From Streptomyces sp. A1277 (GTDB lineage Bacteria; Actinomycetota; Actinomycetes; Streptomycetales; Streptomycetaceae), in NCBI RefSeq assembly GCF_004795015.1, contig NZ_SSBI01000028.1, forward strand, positions 1 to 64,000: DNA of 64,000 bases, read 5' to 3'. How positions within the stretch are numbered: position 1 is the first letter of the stretch; the number at the start of each line of letters is the position of its first letter. A program made the position numbers and the translations under genes. Under the pieces are notes generated by a model. The model was not told where the DNA came from and did no database searches. It was given only the letters and a program-made list of their open reading frames with translations. This document shows positions 47,318 to 55,107 of this stretch, piece after piece.

Positions 47318-47320
47318 CAG

Positions 47321-47346
47321 GTGTCCACGATCAAGGGGAAGCTTCA
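47321..47346 (+). repeat. IS3 relic right inverted repeat
   Basis: Ends AAGGGGAAGCTTCA; imperfect complement of 46441-46466. Confidence 0.6.
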
Positions 47347-47493
47347 TTCACGAGGTGTCCCGCTGGCTCGGACACCGCTCGATCAAGGTCACGGTGGACC
47401 GGTACGGCCACCTCACACAGGACGGCCGAGAGCGCTGCCGCCAGGTGGTCGAGGTGGGCGTGGGGCCCTACCTGCTCACAGCAGGCCGAGCGA
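47346..47493 (+). pseudogene. tyrosine integrase C-terminal fragment
   Basis: From the IS border the frame reads IHEVSRWLGHRSIKVTVDRY then GHLTQDGRERCRQVVEV. This is the C-terminal box of tyrosine recombinases, with the LGH(R) motif and the Tyr nucleophile in VDRYGHL. The box with Arg II and the preceding His is missing. The fragment runs into the 3' end of the C39-like peptidase gene on the other strand. It may be the other end of the integrase at 46238, or of a second one. Confidence 0.7.
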
Positions 47494-48834
47494 TCGCAGA
47501 GCGCGGTGCTGACTCGGTGCTGGGTCAGACGGCCAGTAGACGTAGCAGACGCCGCCCGTACCACTCCTGACCTGCCCGTTCGCGTCGTACCGCTGCGTGC
47601 GCAGCCAGATCGTCTCCCACTCGTGCCGCCGGTAGACGTGGCGCACCGCCTCGTCGTCCGGCGACGCTGGGTCGTTGGCGATGACGTCGCCGTCGGCGGT
47701 GAAGCCGATGACGGTCATCAGGTGGCCGGAGGTGCCGTAGCCCGCGCCGGTCAGCTCCTCCTTGAGGAAGGACTGCGAGGTGATGACCGGGATGCCCGCC
47801 CGGACCAGGGTCTCCACGTCCCTGAGCGAGCCGAGCCGGGTCACCGCGGCGCTCATGTCGCGGTACGTCGCCGCGTAGGCGGCGTTGAACGGCCAGTTGC
47901 CGCAGCCCTCGTACTGGTTGTCGTACGTGAAGCGCGCCGCGTGGCAGACCTGGGGGTCCTGGATACCGGGCTCGACCCAGGCGAGGTCCTCGGCGGAGGG
48001 TTTGCGGCCCCAGTACTCGATGATCATCTGCGAGGAGGTGGGGCTGCACCACGCCTCGCCCCCGTTGTCGTACTCGGGGTACTGCCCGACGTGGACGTTC
48101 TGCGAGTAGCGCGGCACCGGGAGCTCGCGGACGAGGCCGGGGGTGCTGGCGGGGACGGTGAAGCGGTCGGGGATGTCCGAGGCCATCGCGCCGAGCCGCC
48201 ACACCGTCGGGGTGAGCCGGCTGCCCGGGGTGCGGTACAGGGTGAGCCGGAGCCGGTAGGACAGCAGGCGCAGCCCGCTCGCCGCGTCGTCCACCGAGAG
48301 GGTGTCGGTCCAGACGGAGCTCTTGCCGTCGCTCTGGTCGTCCACCGAGGTGCGGCGGATGTCCCCGTCCCCGGCCGCCCAGCGGCCCATGACGTACCAG
48401 GGGGACTCGGTGCCGTCCGAGTAGCGGCCGCGCAGTTCGATCCGGATCCAGGTGCCGGCCGGGGTGTGCGCGTTCCAGGAGGCGATCACCTCGGTCGCGG
48501 GGACGGACGAGCGGTGGACGGGTGAGGTCCAGGTGGCGTAGTCCCACGCGGCGGTGGTGCCGGTGTGCGGGTCGGTGTAGTCCGTGCGGCCCAGCGGATG
48601 GCCGATGACGAGGCCCGCCCGGCGGCCCGCGACCGCGCGGGTGCCGGCGCCGTGGCCGCAGCGCCAGTCGGTGTACGTGGTCCAGGCGTGGTTGTCCACC
48701 GAGGGGGGCGGGGCCGCGGGGCGGTGGCGCGGGGTGCCGGCCGCCGCGGAGGCGGCGGAGGTGAGTGTTCCGGCGCCGGCCGCCGCCGCGACGGCGGCGG
48801 CGAGCACGGTTCGGCGTGAGGTCGGACTGGGCAT
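47476..48834 (-). CDS. Tat-exported C39-like cysteine peptidase
   Basis: A 452-residue secreted protein. The twin-arginine signal SRRTVLAAAVAAAAGAG is followed by an Ala-rich export region. The N-terminal half (about 45-235) is a beta-rich domain. The C-terminal half is a Peptidase_C39_2 papain-like fold, with a putative catalytic Cys in GEAWCSPTSSQMI, His in TSGHLMTVIGF and Asp in IANDPASPDD. The substrate is unknown. Its 3' end abuts the integrase fragment. A fragment of a paralogue lies 3 kb away at 44461. Confidence 0.88.
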   Translation of the reverse strand: MPSPTSRRTVLAAAVAAAAGAGTLTSAASAAAGTPRHRPAAPPPSVDNHAWTTYTDWRCGHGAGTRAVAGRRAGLVIGHPLGRTDYTDPHTGTTAAWDYATWTSPVHRSSVPATEVIASWNAHTPAGTWIRIELRGRYSDGTESPWYVMGRWAAGDGDIRRTSVDDQSDGKSSVWTDTLSVDDAASGLRLLSYRLRLTLYRTPGSRLTPTVWRLGAMASDIPDRFTVPASTPGLVRELPVPRYSQNVHVGQYPEYDNGGEAWCSPTSSQMIIEYWGRKPSAEDLAWVEPGIQDPQVCHAARFTYDNQYEGCGNWPFNAAYAATYRDMSAAVTRLGSLRDVETLVRAGIPVITSQSFLKEELTGAGYGTSGHLMTVIGFTADGDVIANDPASPDDEAVRHVYRRHEWETIWLRTQRYDANGQVRSGTGGVCYVYWPSDPAPSQHRALRSLGLL

Positions 48835-49010
48835 GGGCGAGACCCCCGGTCGTCAGCGGAATGGGGCTGCGGTGCACAACAGTGCGCCAACTATCGCGGG
48901 TCACATCCCCGTTCGGCCAGCGATTCACCCCGCGTCGATCGACCAATATTGGTCCCGACCACTGGCGTGACCTGCGGCTGCACGAGAGCGTCCGCGGGGC
49001 TCGCGGCTCG

Positions 49011-49022
49011 TAGGCTGGGCAC
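49011..49022 (+). promoter_or_regulatory. candidate leaderless promoter of the P-loop kinase gene
   Basis: TAGGCT (49011-49016) matches TANNNT and is separated by six bases from the ATG at 49023. There is no ribosome binding site in between. No -35 box is clear. Confidence 0.4.
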
Positions 49023-49607
49023 ATGAACGACCTCCCGCACCACGCCGCGCGACTGCGCGCCCTCGCGCCGTCCTGCGGGCCGGTGCGGCTGATCGCCGTC
49101 GACGGCCACGCCGGATCGGGCAAGAGCACCTTCGCCGCCCGTCTCGCGGCGGCGCTCGGCGGCGCGCCCGTGCTGCACCTGGACGACCTGGCCACGCACG
49201 AGGAGCCGTTCGCCTGGACGCACCGGCTCCGCGAACAGGTGACGGGCCCGCTCTCGCGCGGCGAGCCCGCGCGCTACGCGCCGTACGACTGGACGGCCCG
49301 GGCCTTCGGGCCGCTCCGGACCCTGGAGCCCGCGCCCGTGGTCCTGGTCGAGGGGGTCGGCGCGGGCCGGCGCGCCCTGCGCCCCCTGCTGGCGCGGCTG
49401 CTGTGGATGGACCTGGCGGCCGAGGTGGCCTGGGAGCGCGGACGGCGGCGCGACGGGCCCGCGCTCCGCGGGTTCTGGGACGGCTGGACCGCCGCCGAGA
49501 CGGCACACTTCTCGGCCGACCCCTCGCGCCCCCATGCAGACGCTCTGATACGGCAGTTGCGCGTGGGGTACGAGTGGCTGGAGGGGCCCGTACGGGAGCG
49601 GTGCTGA
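49023..49607 (+). CDS. uridine kinase-like P-loop protein
   Basis: A 194-residue P-loop NTPase. VRLIAVDGHAGSGKSTFAAR holds the Walker A (GHAGSGKS) at about 29-36. HLDDLATHEEPFAWTHRL matches the substrate-side Asp of uridine/cytidine kinase relatives, and VVLVEGVGAGRRALRPLL is the Walker B strand with Glu. The family members are usually annotated as uridine kinases, but the substrate is not established. Probably leaderless. Confidence 0.85.
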   Translation: MNDLPHHAARLRALAPSCGPVRLIAVDGHAGSGKSTFAARLAAALGGAPVLHLDDLATHEEPFAWTHRLREQVTGPLSRGEPARYAPYDWTARAFGPLRTLEPAPVVLVEGVGAGRRALRPLLARLLWMDLAAEVAWERGRRRDGPALRGFWDGWTAAETAHFSADPSRPHADALIRQLRVGYEWLEGPVRERC

Positions 49608-50009
49608 ACCGTTCCGTCACCCGGTGTGACCATCGCGCGGCGCCGTACCGACCGGTCGGAAATCGCTCCGGAAGTACCTCAACTCCGCTTGACCCGAGGG
49701 CGGTACAGGTCTTACGTTCTCAATGTGCGGCTTTTCGGAGCCTCCACAGACGCGAAGCCCCCGGTTGTTCCCCCGTGATCGGGGGCTTCGTCCTGTGCTC
49801 CCCGCACTTGCCCGGCCACTAATGGCCCCCTGACCCTCACCCTGGGTCACGGCGCTTCTTCGGCCTGCGGCACCCTTAGTCGGATACTCCCTGCACAGGT
49901 ACGATGCCTCTCGGTGCGGTCAATTCCCGTCCACGGCACAGTGATTCGGCGCGCCTCGGCGGGCTTTCGGGCGGCGGGACATCCTGGGGGCACGTTTGTG
50001 GGGGACCTG
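49608..50009 (+). other. intergenic region holding a candidate small RNA
   Basis: The 402-base gap carries no credible protein gene. A promoter and terminator pair described as a separate feature occupies 49689-49790. From 49800 to 50009 lies the upstream region of the AAA gene, where I see no clear promoter. Confidence 0.6.
49725..49792 (+). ncRNA. candidate small RNA of about 70 nt, C-rich hairpin
   Basis: A good vegetative promoter, TTGACC (49689-49694), 18 bases, TACGTT (49713-49718), predicts transcription from about 49725. A short hairpin (GGCT / AGCC, 49729-49742) and a strong final hairpin (arms 49753-49763 and 49780-49790, with CCCCC in the loop) follow. There is no open frame between them. 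The C-rich loop recalls the actinobacterial 6C RNA, which has two such hairpins; only one C-rich loop is visible here, so that match is partial. Confidence 0.55.
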
Positions 50010-51926
50010 ATGGACATCGGCACGCAGGGCGCACAGGCCCCGGCCGACCTCGCCTGGCTGCGGGGCGTGGACGCCTACACGATGGGCGCCTATCCGCAGG
50101 CCGAGGAGGAATTCCGGGCCGCGGTCCGCCACGATCCGGGCATGGCGGACGCCTGGCTCGGGCTGCACGCGCTGCGGGTCGACACGGCGTCGGCGCTCCT
50201 GCACATGCACCGCCACCGCGACCGCTTCGGCGAGCAGCGCGGCCGCTACCGGCGCACGCTCAACTCCTGGTACTGGCTGGGCTGGTGGGTGCAGCCGGTG
50301 CTGGAGACCCCGCGCGATCTGCTGCTGGCGCACGCCTCGCACTGGCTGGACGGCCGCCACGTGCCGGAGCTGGACCGGGCGCTCGCCGCCCTGGCGCCGG
50401 TGGACACCGACCCGCAGGTCCGCTTCCTGCACGCCTGCCGCTCCTACCTGGTCAAGGACTGGGAGCAGCTGGTACGCCACACCGAGCGGCTGCTGGACGA
50501 CCCGATGCTGGGCATCGAGGCGGGGCTCTTCGGCGGCATGGCGCGGGTGCGGCTGGAGATGTACGGGCAGGCCGAACCGATGCTCGCGACGGCCCTGATG
50601 CGCTGCCGCAGCGAGCAGCCGCAGCGCAAGGAGCTTCGCTACTGGCTGGCCCGCGCCCACGAGGGCACCGGCCGCAGCGCCGCCGCCCTGCCGCTCTACC
50701 GGGCCGTGCACCGGATCGACCCCGCCTTCATGGACACCTCCGCGCGGCTGGCGGCCATCGCGGACTACGACGGGCTCGACGGCTCCGAGGACCCGTTCGG
50801 CCTGGCCGCCGTGTCGCTGACCGGCCTGGAGGCGGACGCGGCCTTCGCGGAGGGCCGGGCGGAGGGCGACTACTCGCCGGGTGGCGAGCTGCTGGACGGA
50901 CGGGAGCCGGCGCCGGGCGGCGAGCCGCAGGATCTGCCCGGGGCCGGCGGCTCCCCGCTGCCCGGCGGGGCGCGGGCGAAGCCATCGGTCCCGGGGCAGC
51001 CGGTGCCGCGGCCGTTCCCGGCCGGGCCCAGCGACCCGGTCCTGCTGGCCGAGGCGCTGGCCGAGCTGGAGCGAATGGTCGGCCTGGAGCCGGTGAAGCG
51101 TCAGGTCAAGGCGCTGTCCGCGCAGTTGAACATGGCGCGGCTGCGGGCCGGCCAGGGGCTGCCCGTACAGCCGCCGAAGCGGCACTTCGTCTTCTCCGGG
51201 CCCTCCGGCACCGGCAAGACGACGGTGGCCCGCATCCTGGGCCGGGTGTTCTACGCGCTGGGCCTGCTCGGCGGGGACCATCTGGTGGAGGCCCAACGCG
51301 CGGACCTGGTGGGCGAGTTCCTGGGACAGACCGCGGTGAAGGCGAATGAGCTGATCGATTCGGCGCTGGGCGGGGTGCTCTTCGTGGACGAGGCGTACAG
51401 CCTCTCCAACACCGGGTACAGCAAGGGCGACGCGTACGGCGACGAGGCCCTTCAAGTCCTGCTCAAGCGGGCGGAGGACAACCGGGACCACCTGGTCGTC
51501 ATCCTGGCCGGCTATCCGGAGGGCATGGACCGGCTGCTCTCCACCAACCCCGGGCTCTCCTCGCGCTTCACCACCCGGGTGGACTTCCCCAGCTACCGGC
51601 CGCTGGAGCTCACCGCGATCGGCGAGGTGCTGGCCGCGGAGAACGGCGACGTGTGGGACGAGGAGTCGCTGGACGAGCTGCGCTCCATCAGCGGCCACGT
51701 GGTCGACCAGGGGTGGCTGGACGAACTGGGCAACGGCCGCTTCCTGCGGACGCTGTACGAGAAGAGCTGCGCCTACCGCGACCTGCGGCTTTCCGCCTGT
51801 ACGACGGTGCCGACCCGGGACGATCTGGCGACGCTGCGGCTGCCGGACCTGATGCAGGCGTACGGCGAGGTGCTGTCGGGGCGCGGGCCGGTGGGCCGGG
51901 GGCCGCAGGAGCCGCCCGCGCGGTGA
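50010..51926 (+). CDS. EccA-like AAA ATPase with TPR-like N-terminus
   Basis: A 638-residue protein. The N-terminal 270 residues are helical TPR-like repeats (GAYPQAEEEFRAAVRHDPGM, then GRSAAALPLYRAVHRIDPAF). An acidic Gly/Pro-rich linker leads to a CbbX/EccA-type AAA domain with Walker A GPSGTGKTT at about 397 and Walker B GGVLFVDEAYSL at about 456. ILAGYPEGMDRLLSTNPGLS and SRFTTRVDFPSY are standard CbbX/EccA phrases. Mycobacterial EccA works with type VII secretion, but no ESX gene is in the window. The start MDIGTQGAQ has GGGGG just before; an upstream frame to 49914 is excluded. Confidence 0.9.
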   Translation: MDIGTQGAQAPADLAWLRGVDAYTMGAYPQAEEEFRAAVRHDPGMADAWLGLHALRVDTASALLHMHRHRDRFGEQRGRYRRTLNSWYWLGWWVQPVLETPRDLLLAHASHWLDGRHVPELDRALAALAPVDTDPQVRFLHACRSYLVKDWEQLVRHTERLLDDPMLGIEAGLFGGMARVRLEMYGQAEPMLATALMRCRSEQPQRKELRYWLARAHEGTGRSAAALPLYRAVHRIDPAFMDTSARLAAIADYDGLDGSEDPFGLAAVSLTGLEADAAFAEGRAEGDYSPGGELLDGREPAPGGEPQDLPGAGGSPLPGGARAKPSVPGQPVPRPFPAGPSDPVLLAEALAELERMVGLEPVKRQVKALSAQLNMARLRAGQGLPVQPPKRHFVFSGPSGTGKTTVARILGRVFYALGLLGGDHLVEAQRADLVGEFLGQTAVKANELIDSALGGVLFVDEAYSLSNTGYSKGDAYGDEALQVLLKRAEDNRDHLVVILAGYPEGMDRLLSTNPGLSSRFTTRVDFPSYRPLELTAIGEVLAAENGDVWDEESLDELRSISGHVVDQGWLDELGNGRFLRTLYEKSCAYRDLRLSACTTVPTRDDLATLRLPDLMQAYGEVLSGRGPVGRGPQEPPAR

Positions 51927-51927
51927 G

Positions 51928-51971
51928 CCGCACCCCCGGCCGCCGGAGCGTTCCGGTGGCCGGGGGTGCGG
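51928..51971. terminator. bidirectional hairpin terminator
   Basis: A 20-bp stem (51928-51947 with 51952-51971, one wobble or mismatch) and a 4-base loop between the convergent AAA gene and the CNNM-type gene. Confidence 0.9.
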
Positions 51972-51978
51972 GTGCGGG

Positions 51979-53076
51979 TCAGCCGACCAGGGCCGTGAGC
52001 CCGTCCGGGTCCGCGGTGCGTTCCTCGGTGCGGCGGGGCTCGGCGACCCGGTGCGCCGGGTCCCGTACCTCGCCGACCAGCATTTCGAGGACGTCCTCCA
52101 TGGCGACCAGGCCGAGCACCCGGCCGGAGGCGTCGGCGACCTGGGCGAGGTGCGTGGCGGCACGGCGCATCACGGTGAGGGCGTCGTCCAGCGGGAGTTC
52201 GGCCCGCACGGTCGCCATCGGGCGCCACAGGTGCTGCGGCACCGCCCGCTCGCCGTCCTCCAGGTCCAGGACGTCCTTGACGTGCAGGTAGCCCATGAAC
52301 GGGCCGCCGCCCTCGGCGCAGACCGGGAAGCGCGAGAAACCCGTGCGCACCGTCAGCTCCTCGATCCGGCGCGGGGTGACCGAGGGGTCCACCGTCACCA
52401 GCGAGGCGCGGCGCAGCAGCACGTCGGTGACGGGCCTGCTGCCCAGCTCCAACGCGTCCTCCAGCCGCTCCTGCGCCTCGGGTTCGAGCAGTCCGGCCTG
52501 GCCGGAGTCCTCCACGAGCCGGTTGAGCTGCTCGCTGGTGAAGACGGCCTCCACCTCGTCCTTCGGTTCGACGCCGAAGAGGCGGAGCACCAGCCGGGCG
52601 CAGGCGCCGAGCGCCGCGGTGACCGGGCGGCAGAGCCGGGCGAAGCCGACGAGGCCGGGACTGAGCCACAGCGCGGTCTTCTCCGGCGCGGCCATCGCCA
52701 GGTTCTTCGGGACCATCTCGCCGATGACGAGGTGGAGGAAGACGACGAGGACGAGCGCCAGCACGTAGCCGAGCGGGTGGATCAGCCCCTCGGGCAGGTG
52801 CACCGCGGCGAAGACCGGCTCCAGGAGGTGGGCGACGGTCGGTTCGGCGACGGCTCCGAGGGTCAGGGAGCAGACGGTGATGCCGAACTGGGCGGCCGCC
52901 ATCATCTGCGGCAGGTTCTCCAGGCCGTACAGCACCTGGCGGGCGCGGCCTGATCCGGTCGCGGCGAGGGGTTCGATCTGGCTGCGCCGTACCGAGACGA
53001 GGGAGAACTCGGCGCCGACGAAGAAGCCGTTCGCGAGGACCAGGAGTCCGGCGAAGACCAACTGGAGCAGGCTCAT
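51979..53076 (-). CDS. CNNM/hemolysin-C-like membrane protein (DUF21 + CBS)
   Basis: A 365-residue protein. The N-terminal DUF21 domain has about four helices (LVFAGLLVLANGFFVGAEFS, and LHLVIGEMVPKNLAM as the family signature). A pair of CBS domains follows (RRASLVTVDPSVTPRRIEEL and VLGLVAMEDVLEMLVGEVRD). The C-terminal CorC_HlyC domain found in its partner is absent. Such proteins take part in Mg or Co efflux. The start overlaps the partner's stop codon (ATGA), so the two are translated together. Confidence 0.92.
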   Translation of the reverse strand: MSLLQLVFAGLLVLANGFFVGAEFSLVSVRRSQIEPLAATGSGRARQVLYGLENLPQMMAAAQFGITVCSLTLGAVAEPTVAHLLEPVFAAVHLPEGLIHPLGYVLALVLVVFLHLVIGEMVPKNLAMAAPEKTALWLSPGLVGFARLCRPVTAALGACARLVLRLFGVEPKDEVEAVFTSEQLNRLVEDSGQAGLLEPEAQERLEDALELGSRPVTDVLLRRASLVTVDPSVTPRRIEELTVRTGFSRFPVCAEGGGPFMGYLHVKDVLDLEDGERAVPQHLWRPMATVRAELPLDDALTVMRRAATHLAQVADASGRVLGLVAMEDVLEMLVGEVRDPAHRVAEPRRTEERTADPDGLTALVG

Positions 53077-54434
53077 CGCGCCGCCTCCAGGACGGCCGGC
53101 TGCGAGGCGTCCGGTCCGGTCGCCCCGGCCGTGCGCACGAAGCGGACCTTCTCGGCCCGGTAGTGGCCGACCTGGCGGACCGCGATCCGCCAGCCGGGCA
53201 GTTCGGCCCGGTCGCCGGGCGCGGGGATGCGGCCCAGCAGATCGGCGACGAGCCCGGCGACGGTCTCGTACGGGCCGTCGGGCACGTCGAGCCCTATCCG
53301 GCGCAGGGTGAGGACCCGGCAGCTGCCCTCGGCGTCCCAGGCGGGCCTGCCGTCCTCGGGCGGTGCGGCGGCCAGCTCGGGGCGGTCGGCGCCCTCGGCG
53401 TCGTGCTCGTCGCGGACCTCGCCGACGAGCTCCTCGATGATGTCCTCCAGGGTGACGACCCCGGCGGTGCCGCCGTACTCGTCCACGACGACGGCGATCG
53501 GCTGCTCCTTGCGCAGCCGCTGGAGCAGCTGTTCGACGGGCAGCGTCTCGGGCACCAGCAGCGGCGGCACGGCGATCCGGCCGGCCGGGGTGCGCAGCCG
53601 CTCGGCGGCCGGGACGGCGAGGGCGTCCTTGAGGTGGATCATGCCGACGACCTCGTCGATGCGCTCCCGGTAGACGGGGAAGCGGGACAGGCCGGTGGCG
53701 CGGGTGAGGTTGAGGACGTCCGCCGCGGTGGCGGACGTCTGGAGGGCGCTGACCTTCACGCGCGGGGTCATGACGTGCTGGGCGGTGAGCCCGGCGAGCG
53801 ACAGGGTCCGTACGAAGAGGTCCGCGGTGTCCTGTTCGAGGGTGCCCGCCTCGGCCGAGTGCCGGGCGAGGGAGACCAGCTCGCCGGGGGTGCGGGCAGA
53901 GGCCAGCTCGTCGGTCGGTTCGACGCCGAGGAGGCGCACGAGCCGGTTGGCCGCGGTGTTCAGGGCGCCGATGACCGGCCGGAAGAGGCGGGTGAAGCGG
54001 TCCTGCGGTCCGGCGACGAACCGGGCGACCTGGAGCGGCTTGGAGACCGCCCAGTTCTTCGGGACGAGTTCGCCGATGACCATCTGGACGGCGGCCGCGA
54101 GCAGCATGCCGGTCACCACGCTGATGGTGGGGACGGCTCCGTCGGGCAGGCCGGTCAGGGTGAAGGGTCCCCTCAGCAGCCGGGCGAGCGCCGGCTCGGC
54201 GAGCATGCCGACCACCAGGGAGGTGATGGTGATGCCGAGCTGGGTGCCGGAGAGCTGGAAGGAGAGTTCGCGCAGGGCGCCGACGACGGTGCGGGCCCGC
54301 CGGTCGCCCTCGGCGGCGGCGCGCTCGGCGTCCGCCCGTTCGACGGTGACGAGCCCGAATTCGGCCGCCACGAAGAACCCGTTGGCGAGGATGAGAAGGA
54401 ATGCCGCGAAGAGCAGCAACAAGGGGGTTGTCAT
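53073..54434 (-). CDS. CNNM/CorC-like membrane protein with CorC_HlyC domain
   Basis: A 453-residue partner of the following gene. DUF21 opens with LLLFAAFLLILANGFFVAAE and carries VQMVIGELVPKNWAVSKP. The CBS pair includes SALQTSATAADVLNLTRATG and VVVDEYGGTAGVVTLEDIIE. The CorC_HlyC domain at the C-terminus contains DVPDGPYETVAGLVADLLGR and IPAPGDRAELPG. Tandem CNNM-type pairs are common in actinobacteria and may work as a heteromer. The upstream 186 bases to the PH gene show no clear M-box or other riboswitch. Confidence 0.92.
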   Translation of the reverse strand: MTTPLLLLFAAFLLILANGFFVAAEFGLVTVERADAERAAAEGDRRARTVVGALRELSFQLSGTQLGITITSLVVGMLAEPALARLLRGPFTLTGLPDGAVPTISVVTGMLLAAAVQMVIGELVPKNWAVSKPLQVARFVAGPQDRFTRLFRPVIGALNTAANRLVRLLGVEPTDELASARTPGELVSLARHSAEAGTLEQDTADLFVRTLSLAGLTAQHVMTPRVKVSALQTSATAADVLNLTRATGLSRFPVYRERIDEVVGMIHLKDALAVPAAERLRTPAGRIAVPPLLVPETLPVEQLLQRLRKEQPIAVVVDEYGGTAGVVTLEDIIEELVGEVRDEHDAEGADRPELAAAPPEDGRPAWDAEGSCRVLTLRRIGLDVPDGPYETVAGLVADLLGRIPAPGDRAELPGWRIAVRQVGHYRAEKVRFVRTAGATGPDASQPAVLEAAR

Positions 54435-54620
54435 GCCGCCGCCTCCACGGAGGGGGCGGCGCAGGTACTACCGGACGATCCGTCCATTGCTGGAGGGAGT
54501 CACTCCTCGGGTCGCAGGAAAGCCCCGCCGGCCTCGTGGGCCTTTGGTGCGGGGCGGGGCGCGCGCGGGGCGCCGCCGTCTTCCAGAGTAATCAACAAGA
54601 GGCCCTGCGGGGCAGGGGGC

Positions 54621-55085
54621 TCAGCCGTTGTCCGTTCCGGTGCCGCGCCTCTCGGCGAGGTCCCTCAGGGCGCGGGCGTCGCGGATGGCCTGCTGCTTGG
54701 CGATTCCGGGCTGGATGCCGAGGGCGGGCATGCTGGTGCCGTCGCTGAGGTCGAGGAAGACCCACGGATCGCCGGCCCGGAGGTTGACGCGGACGATTTC
54801 CGCCCACGAGAGCCGCCGGGTGCGCGTGAGATTCACCACGGTCACCCCTTCGTCGTCCGCGACGACCTTGGGGCGGCTGAGCAGCGCCAGGACGCCGAAG
54901 AAGAGCAGCGCGGTGAAGACGAAGCTGACGCGCTCTCCCCCGCTGAGCTGTTCGAGGGTGAAGGCGACGACGGTGATGACGGCGAACATCGCCGCTCCGA
55001 CGGTCAGCAGGACCACCCGGGTACGGGTCGGCCGGAAGGTGACCGGCAGGGCCGGGGCACCGGGCGGGGGTGTGGGGGCTGACAT
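54621..55085 (-). CDS. bacterial PH-domain membrane protein
   Basis: A 154-residue protein. Two membrane helices at about 25-45 and 53-70 (VVLLTVGAAMFAVITVVAF, VFTALLFFGVLALL) precede a C-terminal bacterial PH domain, with ADDEGVTVVNLTRTRRLSW and AEIVRVNLRAGDPWVFLDLS. Such genes commonly follow hisG in streptomycetes. It starts 22 bases after the hisG stop codon, so it is probably cotranscribed. Function unknown. Confidence 0.85.
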   Translation of the reverse strand: MSAPTPPPGAPALPVTFRPTRTRVVLLTVGAAMFAVITVVAFTLEQLSGGERVSFVFTALLFFGVLALLSRPKVVADDEGVTVVNLTRTRRLSWAEIVRVNLRAGDPWVFLDLSDGTSMPALGIQPGIAKQQAIRDARALRDLAERRGTGTDNG

Positions 55086-55107
55086 GTGCTTCTTCCGTCT
55101 CCCGCCG

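Larger units (their letters stand above)
46441..47346 (-). mobile_element. IS3-family insertion sequence relic (906 bp)
   Basis: Imperfect 26-bp terminal inverted repeats (46441-46466 and 47321-47346, about 19 of 26 matching, ends TGA and TCA) bracket orfA and orfB remnants on the minus strand. Full IS3 elements are about 1.2-1.5 kb, so this copy has an internal deletion. Both genes are also frameshifted, so it cannot move by itself. No flanking target duplication is present (CGG before, TTC after). Integrase fragments on the plus strand abut both ends. Confidence 0.75.

Noticed and set aside
46437..47350. Target-site duplication around the IS3 relic
   Set aside because: The flanks (GCGG before, TTCA after) do not match for 3-4 bases, so no duplication can be claimed.
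44461..47530. The similar 3' peptidase ends at 44461 and 47476 as direct repeats (attL/attR) of an element
   Set aside because: The DNA copies are too diverged to be a recombination-generated duplication. Only short identical runs remain, so they are paralogous gene ends.
44110..49022. A tRNA gene as integration target near the mobile remnants
   Set aside because: I found no T-loop or acceptor-stem pattern in the intergenic parts on either strand.
54435..54620. A Mg-sensing riboswitch before the CNNM-type gene pair
   Set aside because: The conserved M-box core segments are not visible; only GC-rich short palindromes are present.
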